Assembly (NCBI GenBank): GCA_958451705.1
Contig: CAUDRD010000013.1
Span: 1 to 13,880, forward strand
Length of the DNA: 13,880 bases
Reading direction: 5' to 3'
Origin: an uncultured Oscillospiraceae bacterium
Lineage (GTDB): Bacteria > Bacillota > Clostridia > Oscillospirales > Acutalibacteraceae
The notes under the pieces are model-generated. The model had not been told where the DNA came from, did not search any database, and saw nothing but the letters and a program-made list of their open reading frames with translations. The translations under genes were made by a program, and so were the position numbers. Shown in pieces: positions 1-7,097 of this stretch; position 1 is the stretch's first letter; the number at the start of each line of letters is the position of its first letter.

Positions 1-673
1 CAAAGGACATAAAGAAAAACATAAACGCAGCAAGCATAAACATTTCAAGAAGCAGATCTGAAATATTGCGGTAATTTATTTTCCACATAAAATCTGAAAT
101 CAGACGCACTATGACCCAGGCCAGCGGGCCTAAAGCCAAAAGTTTAAACTGAGAAATGTCATAAATTATTCCGCAATAATTAAAGCCGAGGATTGCAAAA
201 TAAATACATGATATTGCGGCAAAAAGTATTCTCGCAAAAATCAGCAAAGTGTCGCTGCTTAAAACAGACGCTGAAGTTACAGGCTGTGGCACTGCATATC
301 CCGTTACATCGGTAAAGGTAAGAGCCGCAAAGATTTCGCTTGTCTGTATACCTGCATCTATAATCAGCGAAACTGATATTAAAAATGAGATAACCGCAAA
401 AATCTTGCTGCCTTTAGCCCTATCTCCGAAGGGCATACTTTTCGGAAAAAACGACAGCACAATAAAGGCAATTCCCGCTAAAAACAGCAGCACATATAAC
501 AGCGGCACGGTAAAATTTGTCTTTGCGTAAAATCCCGTTTCCGGATCAATTAGAAAAATAAGCTGATACGCTCTAAGGGGCAGCGCAATAATCAGCGCAG
601 CGGCAAAAGTGCCGAATAAACTTTTAATTCCCTTTTCCGGATTAATAATATCTCTTTTCATTATAATTTTCAT
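1..673 (-). CDS. Multi-spanning membrane protein of unknown function (partial, C-terminus beyond window)
   Basis: An uninterrupted reading frame of 224 codons runs off the left edge on the minus strand. It starts at ATG 671-673 (MKIIMKRDIINPEKG...), five bases after a clear GGAGG (679-683). The visible protein has a short basic N-terminus and about six hydrophobic segments, near residues 19-41, 53-75, 88-107, 143-165, 176-195 and 205-222. There are few charged residues and no catalytic or nucleotide-binding motif, so it is an integral membrane protein. It begins 28 bases after the citrate synthase stop with no terminator between, so the two are probably co-transcribed. I do not recognise the family. 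The plus-strand frame at 249-530 is its shadow. Coding status is supported by the ribosome site, the open frame and the hydrophobic pattern; function is unknown. Confidence 0.8.
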   Translation of the reverse strand, partial: MKIIMKRDIINPEKGIKSLFGTFAAALIIALPLRAYQLIFLIDPETGFYAKTNFTVPLLYVLLFLAGIAFIVLSFFPKSMPFGDRAKGSKIFAVISFLISVSLIIDAGIQTSEIFAALTFTDVTGYAVPQPVTSASVLSSDTLLIFARILFAAISCIYFAILGFNYCGIIYDISQFKLLALGPLAWVIVRLISDFMWKINYRNISDLLLEMFMLAAFMFFFMSF

Positions 674-701
674 AAAAACCTCCAAAACAGGAAATTAAAA
701 C

Positions 702-2120
702 TCAATCCCTCTGCTCAGTAGGCACATATTCCATATCGCCTTTGCAGGTTTCACAGGTTCTCTGTGCTATTGGAATATATTCGCCCGGCAGACACACGCT
801 TTTATAAGCCGGTCTTATTATTCTCTTACCGGAAGTAAGCTCTTCAAGGCGGTGAGCTGACCATCCCGCAACTCTTGCCACAGTAAACATTGGCGTAAAC
901 AGATCGTCGGGTATGCCGAGCATTTTATAGACAAGGCCTGAATACAAATCGACGTTTGCACACATTTTCTTTTTGGTTCCCTTGATTTTTTCAAAAACCT
1001 CAGGGGTGAGCTTTTCGATTAATGAAAGAGCTATAAACTCCTCCTCAAAGGGAGTGCCTACGGAGAATTTTCTCGCACGCTCTCTGAGTATTTTAGCTCT
1101 CGGATCCGACAAAGTATAAACTGCATGACCCATACCATAAATAAGTCCTGAACCGTCGCCGGTTTCCTTGCGTATTACCCGCTCTATGAAAGAGGCGATT
1201 TCATCTTCGTTTGTAAGATCCTCTACCTCATTCTTCATGCAGGCCACCATCTGTGCAACCTTTTTGTTTGCACCGCCGTGTTTTGGTCCTTTAAGGGAGC
1301 CTATTCCTGCCGCTATTGCGGAATAGGTATCAGTTCCGCTGGAAGTGAGCACCCTTGTTGAAAAAGTGGAGTTGTTACCGCCTCCGTGCTCCATATGAGC
1401 TATAAGGCAGGTATCCAGAAGCATTGCCTCTTCATGGGTGAATTTTCTGTCTGCCCTTAAAGAGTTAAGTATAAACTCAGCGGTTGCGTGTTCCTTATTT
1501 ATGGGGTGAAGATACATACTCTTATGAAGATAATGACGTCTCTTAACCTGATATGCATAAGTCATAATTGTAGGTATTTGAGCTATGAGCTGTATACACT
1601 GGCGCAGAACGTTTTCTATACTAGTATCATCGGGGTTTTCGTCATAGGAATAAAGAGCCATTACACTTCTTGCAAGCTTGTTCATTATATCCGGTGACGG
1701 AGCCTTCATTATCATATCCTCATTAAAGTCCTCCGGCAATTCACGGCATTGTGCGAGAATCTCACGGAACTTTTTAAGCTGCTCGAGAGTGGGAAGGCTT
1801 CCGAAAATAAGCAGCCATGCCGCCTCTTCATAGCCGAAGCGATCCTCTTTTACGCAGTTTTCGATAATGTCGTTTATATCTATTCCACGGTATACAAGAC
1901 GGCCCTCTTTGGGTATTCTTTCGCCGTCGCTTATGTAATATCCCTCAACGCTGCATATCTTTGTAAGGCCGGCCATAACACCGGTTCCGTCGGAATTTCT
2001 GAGTCCTCTTTTTACATGATAGCGGCTGAAATCTTCCGGATTTATATGGTCATTTTTTCCGACCTGTTCGCATAAATTTTTTAGTGATTCATTGGATATT
2101 GGGGAAACGTATAATCCCAT
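702..2120 (-). CDS. Citrate synthase (Si-type), 472 aa
   Basis: Condenses acetyl-CoA and oxaloacetate to citrate in the cytoplasm. In a strict anaerobe this usually feeds 2-oxoglutarate and glutamate synthesis through a partial TCA arm. The family's catalytic residues are visible: His245 in MEHGGGNNST, His281 in KHGGANKK and Asp391 in NVDLYSG. The GMGHAVY loop and GWSAHRLEE segment are also conserved. A ~50-residue N-terminal extension precedes the core, as is common in clostridial forms. The start is ATG 2118-2120 with AAGGAAGTG upstream. The C-terminus is odd: after the expected EYIPIAQR ending there are about 18 more residues containing CETC and then EYVPTEQRD, which looks like a repeat of the ending. 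The gene is divergent from the SpoIID-like gene and leads a probable two-gene unit with the membrane protein. The family call is very secure; Re-citrate synthase is excluded because it is an unrelated fold. Confidence 0.97.
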   Translation of the reverse strand: MGLYVSPISNESLKNLCEQVGKNDHINPEDFSRYHVKRGLRNSDGTGVMAGLTKICSVEGYYISDGERIPKEGRLVYRGIDINDIIENCVKEDRFGYEEAAWLLIFGSLPTLEQLKKFREILAQCRELPEDFNEDMIMKAPSPDIMNKLARSVMALYSYDENPDDTSIENVLRQCIQLIAQIPTIMTYAYQVKRRHYLHKSMYLHPINKEHATAEFILNSLRADRKFTHEEAMLLDTCLIAHMEHGGGNNSTFSTRVLTSSGTDTYSAIAAGIGSLKGPKHGGANKKVAQMVACMKNEVEDLTNEDEIASFIERVIRKETGDGSGLIYGMGHAVYTLSDPRAKILRERARKFSVGTPFEEEFIALSLIEKLTPEVFEKIKGTKKKMCANVDLYSGLVYKMLGIPDDLFTPMFTVARVAGWSAHRLEELTSGKRIIRPAYKSVCLPGEYIPIAQRTCETCKGDMEYVPTEQRD

Positions 2121-2152
2121 TGCGGCACTTCCTTAAAAATTGTTTACCATTA

Positions 2153-2181
2153 ATTTTACAACACTGTAAATACAAAGTCAA
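2153..2181 (-). promoter_or_regulatory. Promoter of citrate synthase gene
   Basis: On the minus strand TTGACT (2176-2181) and TAAAAT (2153-2158) are separated by 17 bases, a near-consensus SigA pair. This places the start of transcription near 2146, about 26 bases before the ATG. Confidence 0.75.
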
Positions 2182-2187
2182 GAACGC

Positions 2188-2208
2188 CCATATATATTGT
2201 ATATATGG
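2188..2208. repeat. 21-base perfect palindrome between divergent genes
   Basis: CCATATATA and TATATATGG flank a TTG centre as perfect 9-base arms. It lies just upstream of the citrate synthase -35 box and 28 bases before the SpoIID-like start codon, so it could be an operator serving either gene. The arms are mostly alternating A/T, which lowers its significance. Confidence 0.45.
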
Positions 2209-2236
2209 CATTACGAAAAAATAAAGGACTGATTTT

Positions 2237-3217
2237 ATGAAACGAAGCCTTCTACTCGCTATTATACTTTTATTTTTTATGGTCTCTTTGCCCCTTTCAG
2301 TTTTCATAATTCCGAACAATGAAAGCGACCTTTCGGAAACAGGAGAATATACCCACAGTTCCTCCCAGATAAAGGTGCTGCTGACAGAGGAAAACAAAAC
2401 CGTCACCGTTTCAATGACAGAATATTTAATCGGCGCTCTTGCCAGCGAAATGACTCCCCTATATCACGCCGAAGCTTTGAAGGCTCAGGCTGCTGTCTGC
2501 CGAACCTACGCAGAAAAAATGATTGCACAGCAGAAGGAAAATCCCTCCTCGGAACTTAAGGGAGCGGATATATCGGACGACAGCTCAAAGCATCAGGGGT
2601 ACATGACAAAGGAGGAGCGAAAAGAAAAATTCGGAGAACAGTTTGAAATCTATGAGGCAAAGCTCTCAGATGCGGTAAAGGAAGGCGGTTCATACATAAT
2701 CACATATGACGGAGAACTTATCACTGCCGCATTTCACGCAATCTCCTCCGGTCAGACAGAGAGCAGCAAAAATTTGTGGGGCAGCGACTTGCCATACCTA
2801 CAGCCTGTTCAAAGCGCCGGAGACAAGCTTTCACCGGACTATGCCAGCACAGTGAGCCTTACCGACGCTCAGTTTAAGGAAAAAGCGGCAGCTCTCAAAG
2901 GAGCCGTTCTCTCCGATAATTCGGATGAATGGTTAGGAAAGGCTTCCGTTTCCGATTCGGGAACGGTGCTTTCAATAACCATTGGCGGAAAAGAGTTTAC
3001 AGGGCTTGAAGTAAGGGAGGCCATGGAACTGAGAAGCCCATGCTTTACGGTAAAACATGAAAACGGAACCTTTATCTTTTCGGTTTCCGGCTACGGCCAC
3101 GGAGCGGGAATGAGCCAGTACGGCGCAGATTACATGGCAAGACAGGGTTCCTCGTGGCAGGAAATTATAAAGCATTACTATACGGATGTACAAATTGAAA
3201 AAGTCAATACCAATTAA
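2237..3217 (+). CDS. spoIID: SpoIID/LytB-family lytic transglycosylase, 326 aa
   Basis: SpoIID cleaves denuded peptidoglycan glycan strands during engulfment of the forespore, acting at the mother-cell membrane. The protein has an N-terminal signal anchor (residues about 5-25) and then the SpoIID domain. Hallmarks are MTEYLIGALASEM with the likely catalytic Glu71, LKAQAAVCRTYA, AFHAISSGQTESS..LWG, and the C-terminal GYGHGAGMSQYGA (His288) with the WxxIIxHYYT segment. Start ATG 2237-2239 follows AAGGA by eight bases. The region that in typical clostridial SpoIID reads C-x4-HC-Q-x-Y here reads S113-x4-K118-H119-Q-G-Y, so the usual Cys/His zinc ligands seem absent. The gene stands alone with its own terminator. 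Members of the same domain family also act as LytB-type amidase enhancers, so the spore role is likely but not proven. Confidence 0.9.
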   Translation: MKRSLLLAIILLFFMVSLPLSVFIIPNNESDLSETGEYTHSSSQIKVLLTEENKTVTVSMTEYLIGALASEMTPLYHAEALKAQAAVCRTYAEKMIAQQKENPSSELKGADISDDSSKHQGYMTKEERKEKFGEQFEIYEAKLSDAVKEGGSYIITYDGELITAAFHAISSGQTESSKNLWGSDLPYLQPVQSAGDKLSPDYASTVSLTDAQFKEKAAALKGAVLSDNSDEWLGKASVSDSGTVLSITIGGKEFTGLEVREAMELRSPCFTVKHENGTFIFSVSGYGHGAGMSQYGADYMARQGSSWQEIIKHYYTDVQIEKVNTN

Positions 3218-3225
3218 ATTCCTCG

Positions 3226-3264
3226 ACATCTGACAAAGCACAATCTTCTGTCAGATGTTTTTTT
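3226..3264 (+). terminator. Rho-independent terminator after SpoIID-like gene
   Basis: The arms CATCTGACA (3227-3235) and TGTCAGATG (3249-3257) are perfectly complementary, with a 13-base loop, and are followed by a run of seven T. It lies about ten bases after the stop codon. Confidence 0.93.
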
Positions 3265-3358
3265 ATTAAATAACCGCTTTCAAAACAAAGTGAAATAAAT
3301 TAAAATGTTAAATATGAATAAACTTTGAACTGTTTTTTGATTAATTTCCTAAAAACCC

Positions 3359-3387
3359 TTGACCGAAATATATCGCCATAGTAAACT
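3359..3387 (+). promoter_or_regulatory. Promoter of GDSL/SLH gene
   Basis: TTGACC (3359-3364) and TAAACT (3382-3387) are spaced by 17 bases. The predicted start near 3394 gives a short leader of about 28 bases before the ATG at 3423. The AT-rich stretch 3265-3358 upstream holds nothing else I can identify. Confidence 0.65.
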
Positions 3388-3407
3388 ATTAACAAACATA
3401 AATGTTT

Positions 3408-3412
3408 GGAGG
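3408..3412 (+). promoter_or_regulatory. Ribosome binding site deciding the GDSL/SLH start
   Basis: GGAGG sits ten bases before ATG 3423. It lies inside the reading frame opened by the earlier ATG at 3402, which has no ribosome site of its own, so 3423 is preferred. That choice also gives a normal signal peptide. Confidence 0.75.
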
Positions 3413-3422
3413 CTATTGGGGT

Positions 3423-4907
3423 ATGAAAAAAATTGTAAAAAAAATTATATCAATTGCACTTGTACTGGCTATGCTTGCCGGAATAAGCGTTTGTTTTGCA
3501 AGCGCCGCCACTGACAAAACATACCGTCATTACGATAAGCTTGTTCTTCTTGGCGACAGCGTAGCGGCAGGTTATGACGAAAAGGAATGGGTCAACACGG
3601 AATTTGTAAGAGTTGACCATTCATATTCGGCTATTGTTGCGGACACATTGGGTGCAGAGCTTGTTCCCTTAGCTTGTCAGGGCTTCAGAACAATCGAAAT
3701 GCGTTATATGTTTGAGGACGATTTTGTTCCCGACAAATATCTTTTCCATGACACATACGATGTAGCAGCCACAGAGGCATTAAAGCCTGAATTTCGCAGA
3801 CAGGTTGCCGATGCTGATCTCATCACACTGGGTCTCGGAGGCAACGACGTTGGAACATATCTTTCCTGGGTTGTAGTTGACGCTATGGCGGAAGACGGCG
3901 CACTTGCTCCCTTCATTAATGCGGCCCGCAAAATGCTTGAAAATCTGGGATTCGAGGACGACGGATTAAAATCTCTTATTGAACTTGCTGACACAATGGA
4001 TGCTCTGCCCGCTCTTTTAAAGGCTCTTCCCGAGGCTATTTCCTTCGGAGTAAGCAATTATCTTAAAAACTGGAATATCGTCATTGAGGATATCTATGAC
4101 TTGAACCCTGATGTAACTCTTGTAGTATGCGGCCTTTTTGACACGGGATATGCAAACGAAGAGGACTTTAACGACAACAGCACACAGGCTGTTATAAGCC
4201 ATAAGATCTCTCAGACTATCGTTGACGCAATTAACGCACCTATGAAGCTTAACGCAGATAAATACGGTTATATATTTGTTGAGATGACCAACATCATCTG
4301 CTACGGCTCACACCCCACCCACGAGGGCTACAGACGTATGGCTGAGCTTATTCTTGAAGCTCTCCCGGAAGCTGAGTTCCCCTATGACGACGTTTTTGCA
4401 AACGACTGGTACTATAACTCCGTTAAGTTTGTCACCGAAAACGGAATTATGGGCTCAGTTGCCGACAACACTTTCGCACCTGACAGTGCAACCACCCGTG
4501 CACAGTTTATTGACGCTCTCTATAAAATGGCCGGCTCACCTGACGTAAGCGGACTTAAAGAACCCTTCTTTGATATTAACAGCGACTTCTGGGCTTACGA
4601 CGCAGTAGTGTGGGCCTATAACAGCGGCATCATAAAGGGACTTTTCGGTCTCTTCTTTATGCCTGACTGTGCAATTTCCCGCGCACACCTTGTAACCATG
4701 CTTTACCGCTATGAAGGCTCCCCTGCCGTTTCGGGAAGTCTTAAATTTTCCGATAAGCTTCTCATTCCTTCATATGCCAAAAATGCAGTTATATGGGCAG
4801 CGTCTAACGGAATTGTTGAAGGCTACTCTAACGGAATGTTCCGTCCTCTTAAAAACATCACAAGAGCGGAAACAGCCGAGATTATCACCAATTACTGCGC
4901 CGGCTAA
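3423..4907 (+). CDS. Secreted GDSL/SGNH-type hydrolase with three C-terminal SLH domains, 494 aa
   Basis: The signal peptide (about residues 1-30, MKKIVKK then a hydrophobic stretch ending ASA) exports the protein. An SGNH esterase/lipase-like domain follows. Block I is LLGDSVAAGY with nucleophile Ser46; the oxyanion Asn141 lies in GLGGNDV; block V is SHPTHEGY with His297. The normal block V reads D-x-x-H, but the position three before His297 is Tyr294, so the usual acid is missing. Three SLH domains cover about residues 319-363, 381-424 and 441-485 (VFANDWYYNSVKFV, INSDFWAYDAVVWA and SYAKNAVIWAASNGI). SLH triplets bind secondary cell-wall polymer, so the enzyme should sit on the cell surface. 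Substrate could be acetylated glycans, lipids or wall polymer; the sequence does not say. It is a single-gene unit with its own promoter and terminator. Confidence 0.93.
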   Translation: MKKIVKKIISIALVLAMLAGISVCFASAATDKTYRHYDKLVLLGDSVAAGYDEKEWVNTEFVRVDHSYSAIVADTLGAELVPLACQGFRTIEMRYMFEDDFVPDKYLFHDTYDVAATEALKPEFRRQVADADLITLGLGGNDVGTYLSWVVVDAMAEDGALAPFINAARKMLENLGFEDDGLKSLIELADTMDALPALLKALPEAISFGVSNYLKNWNIVIEDIYDLNPDVTLVVCGLFDTGYANEEDFNDNSTQAVISHKISQTIVDAINAPMKLNADKYGYIFVEMTNIICYGSHPTHEGYRRMAELILEALPEAEFPYDDVFANDWYYNSVKFVTENGIMGSVADNTFAPDSATTRAQFIDALYKMAGSPDVSGLKEPFFDINSDFWAYDAVVWAYNSGIIKGLFGLFFMPDCAISRAHLVTMLYRYEGSPAVSGSLKFSDKLLIPSYAKNAVIWAASNGIVEGYSNGMFRPLKNITRAETAEIITNYCAG

Positions 4908-4936
4908 ATTTTGATTTTTCAGCTTTATAAAGCGGC

Positions 4937-4975
4937 AAATCCCCTGATGGATAAAACTCATCAGGGGATTTTAAT
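4937..4975 (+). terminator. Rho-independent terminator after GDSL/SLH gene
   Basis: AAATCCCCTGATG (4937-4949) pairs perfectly with CATCAGGGGATTT (4959-4971), with a nine-base loop, then a short T-rich tail (TTTTAATATTT). Confidence 0.9.
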
Positions 4976-4992
4976 ATTTGTGGATATTTTAT

Positions 4993-5042
4993 AAAATCCG
5001 TCCTATGTCCGCCTTTCAGCGGCTCACAGACGGATTTTTTTC
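4993..5042. terminator. Two-tier hairpin terminator overlapping the end of the TetR-type gene
   Basis: The outer stem AAAATCCGTC (4993-5002) pairs with GACGGATTTT (5029-5038). An inner stem CCGC/GCGG (5009-5012 and 5019-5022) sits within it. On the plus strand it is followed by a T-run to 5042; on the minus strand the tail is TTTTATAAAA. It probably ends the minus-strand ABC operon and backs up the plus-strand terminator. On the minus strand the first arm lies inside the last codons of the regulator gene, whose stop is at 5016-5018. Confidence 0.75.
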
Positions 5043-5609
5043 CATTATTTTTTTATATCGCTCTTTACTTTGACGCATCTGACGGTCAAAGGTACTTTTA
5101 CTGCCGGAAACGACATAGAGAAATATATACGCATACATATCTTCAGCAAGTTCTTCCGCTTCGCAGGCTGTTTTTTCATCGGATATATGCTTTCTTATAC
5201 CCTCTTTTACCTTTTCAAAAACACCGGCAAGTCTCTTGCGGTAGCTGTCGCCAAGTTCCTTTGAACCGGCGATGAGGTTGCTCAAAAGCCGAACATAGGT
5301 TTTTTCCTCTTCTACAACGTCTATTGCATCGTCAATAAAACCTTCAAGGCCTTCTTTTTCAATAACGGCTCTCCACCGCTCAAAGACAGAATTTTCAAGA
5401 TGTGAAATAAGGTAATCCGCAACGGCTTCAAGAAGTTCCTTTTTGCCGGAGTAATAATAATATATTCCGCTTGGTACAAGGCCGGCTCGCTCAGCTATCA
5501 TCTGCATAGTGGAGGCATGGTATCCGTTTTCCGAAAACACATGTGCTGCCGCTTTAAGTATCTGAGCCGTTGTTTCATCGCTTTTTTGAAAATCACTTTT
5601 TCTGTCCAT
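5016..5609 (-). CDS. TetR/AcrR-family transcriptional regulator, 197 aa
   Basis: A one-component repressor type. The N-terminal DNA-binding domain (about residues 12-60) reads ILKAAAHVFSENGYHASTMQMIAERAGLVPSGIYYYYSGKKELL, the typical TetR helix-turn-helix ending in the Tyr-rich recognition helix. The remaining helical part is the ligand-binding and dimer domain. I place the start at ATG 5607-5609, preceded by AAGGAGAG (5613-5620) and beginning ten bases after the ATPase stop codon. An in-frame ATG at 5732 would run 110 bases back inside the ATPase gene with no ribosome site, so it is rejected. It is last gene of the ABC operon, so it may control that operon or respond to the imported compound. 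The ligand is unknown. Confidence 0.92.
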   Translation of the reverse strand: MDRKSDFQKSDETTAQILKAAAHVFSENGYHASTMQMIAERAGLVPSGIYYYYSGKKELLEAVADYLISHLENSVFERWRAVIEKEGLEGFIDDAIDVVEEEKTYVRLLSNLIAGSKELGDSYRKRLAGVFEKVKEGIRKHISDEKTACEAEELAEDMYAYIFLYVVSGSKSTFDRQMRQSKERYKKIMEKNPSVSR

Positions 5610-5619
5610 AATCTCTCCT

Positions 5620-6303
5620 TTAAACTGTTCCGCTTCTGAATATTTCGGATATCCTCTCGCTGTATTTGCGAATATCCGTTTTGGTTCTGTTTTCGGGGGA
5701 TATATCAAAATCAAGCTCCCCTGTTTTTTCAAGTGGAATACCTTTAAAGAAAATCACTTTATCCGCCATTTTTGCCGCTTCTTCGGGAAGGTGGGTTATA
5801 AGTATTATAAGCCCTTCGTCAAATACTTCTCTTATTCTCTTAATGGCCTTTTCCGCAAGCTCTCCGTCAAGGCCCTTAAAGGGTTCGTCAAGAATACAAA
5901 TATCTCCGCCGTATGCAGTAGCCCTTGCAAGAGCTGCACGGCGTTTCATTCCTCCGCTGAGCTCTCTGGGATACCTTTTGGCAATATCTTCGGCGTCGTA
6001 ATACCTAAGCTCCGAAAAGGCGTCCTTTCTTCCGGCGGCAAGGTTTATATTGTCACGGCAGTTAAGCCAGGGAAGCAGTCTGTCCTCCTGAAAGACAACG
6101 GATATTTTTTTGCTTTCTGTTCCTGAAATTTCTCCCCCGTCCGGCTCAATAACCCCGCTTAAAACGCTGGCAAGGGTGGTTTTGCCGCAGCCGGATTTTC
6201 CGAAAAAGCACACGGTTCCCCTTTTGGGCAGTGAAAGAGAAAAGTCCTTTATAACTTCCTTTTCACCGTATGATTTGCATATGTTTTCAAGCTCGATTGT
6301 CAA
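5620..6303 (-). CDS. ABC transporter ATP-binding protein, NitT/TauT (SsuB/TauB) type, 227 aa
   Basis: Energises import on the cytoplasmic side of the membrane. All ATPase motifs are present: Walker A GKSGCGKTT (35-43), Q-loop VVFQEDRLLPW (Gln72), signature LSGGM (115-119), Walker B CILDEP with Glu140, D-loop GLDG (144-147) and H-loop ITH (His171). The Q-loop sequence QEDRLLPW is typical of the taurine/sulfonate/nitrate-type importers. The start codon is TTG at 6301-6303: it follows GGAGGAAGG (6308-6316), overlaps the permease TGA by two bases (TTGA), and is where homology begins. The weak start may tune its level through translational coupling. It lies between the permease and the TetR-type gene, with no gap for a promoter. 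Confidence 0.95.
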   Translation of the reverse strand: MTIELENICKSYGEKEVIKDFSLSLPKRGTVCFFGKSGCGKTTLASVLSGVIEPDGGEISGTESKKISVVFQEDRLLPWLNCRDNINLAAGRKDAFSELRYYDAEDIAKRYPRELSGGMKRRAALARATAYGGDICILDEPFKGLDGELAEKAIKRIREVFDEGLIILITHLPEEAAKMADKVIFFKGIPLEKTGELDFDISPENRTKTDIRKYSERISEIFRSGTV

Positions 6304-7097
6304 TTTTCCTTCCTCCGTACATTATAACGTGAGCTTATGCGCCTGAGAAGATATTTGAGAAGCTTTTCCAAAGCAACGCTTAAAATTATCACCGCAAGAG
6401 TCCAGGCAAACAAATCCAGAGTTTCAATATAGATCTTAGAGCGGTAAAGCTCAAGACCTATTGAATTTTTCGGAACGCTGAGAACCTCCGCCGCAATTCC
6501 CGCTTTCCAGGCAAGCCCCAAAGCGGAAACCGCTCCGGAAGCAAGGTACGGATACACCGACGGAAAATAAATCTTTGTAAAGGTTTTAGCCTTGCCAATT
6601 TTATAAACCTTCGCCATTTCAAGGTATTTCTTATCTGTTCTGCTTATTCCCTCACTTATGTTTTCCCACACAATGGGCACAGCTACAAGAGAAGCTATAA
6701 AGGCAGGTACCTTGCCAGCGCTTAGCCACACTAAGGCAAGTATTATAAAGGAAGCAACGGGAGTTGCCCTTGCCGCAATTATAACAGGATGAAAAAGCGC
6801 CCGCAAAACCGGCACAAAGCTTGTAAGAAAAGCAAGGAAAAATCCGATTATAACGGCCAGCACATATCCTCCCATAATTCTGACAAGGGAAGAAAAAGCG
6901 GTAACCCAAAACTGTCCCTGTGAAGAAAGTTCAAAGAGACGTTTTACAGTGGCTATGGGAGAGACAATAAGTATCTCCTGCCCTACCGCCAAATAGAAAA
7001 TCTGCCAGAGCAGTACCCAAAAGAGTACCGCTCCGACTTTGATTATAATGCTTTTAAATTTTCTCTTATTTTTTTCAGCATCCATAGTAGAAATCAT
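6300..7097 (-). CDS. ABC transporter permease, NitT/TauT (SsuC/TauC) type, 265 aa
   Basis: Forms the membrane channel of the importer. It has an N-terminal transmembrane helix (about residues 15-38) and then the binding-protein-dependent inner-membrane domain, with about six hydrophobic segments in all. The cytoplasmic coupling loop resembles the EAA motif: KKYLEMAKVYKIGKAKTF, about two thirds along. The start is ambiguous: ATG 7095-7097 overlaps the upstream gene by 23 bases, while ATG 7083-7085 (MDAEKNK) overlaps by 11. Neither has a strong ribosome site, so translation is probably coupled to the binding-protein gene. It ends in a TTGA overlap with the ATPase. Confidence 0.93.
   Translation of the reverse strand: MISTMDAEKNKRKFKSIIIKVGAVLFWVLLWQIFYLAVGQEILIVSPIATVKRLFELSSQGQFWVTAFSSLVRIMGGYVLAVIIGFFLAFLTSFVPVLRALFHPVIIAARATPVASFIILALVWLSAGKVPAFIASLVAVPIVWENISEGISRTDKKYLEMAKVYKIGKAKTFTKIYFPSVYPYLASGAVSALGLAWKAGIAAEVLSVPKNSIGLELYRSKIYIETLDLFAWTLAVIILSVALEKLLKYLLRRISSRYNVRRKEN
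6308..6316 (-). promoter_or_regulatory. Ribosome binding site supporting a TTG start
   Basis: On the minus strand GGAGGAAGG lies four bases before TTG 6301-6303. It is the evidence for starting the ATPase at TTG; no in-frame ATG occurs near. Confidence 0.75.

Noticed and set aside
249..530. Plus-strand frame of 93 codons
   Set aside because: Antisense to the membrane protein gene, without a ribosome site or recognisable family; a shadow.
2089..2406. Minus-strand frame overlapping the SpoIID-like start and citrate synthase start
   Set aside because: It covers the divergent promoter region and the antisense of SpoIID; no ribosome site.
3402..3422. Earlier ATG for the GDSL/SLH gene
   Set aside because: It adds MFGGYWG before a normal signal peptide and contains the ribosome site of the downstream ATG.
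5610..5732. Extended start for the TetR-type gene
   Set aside because: It would overlap the ATPase by 110 bases with no ribosome site; the internal ATG 5609 has AAGGAGAG and starts at the expected place for the family.
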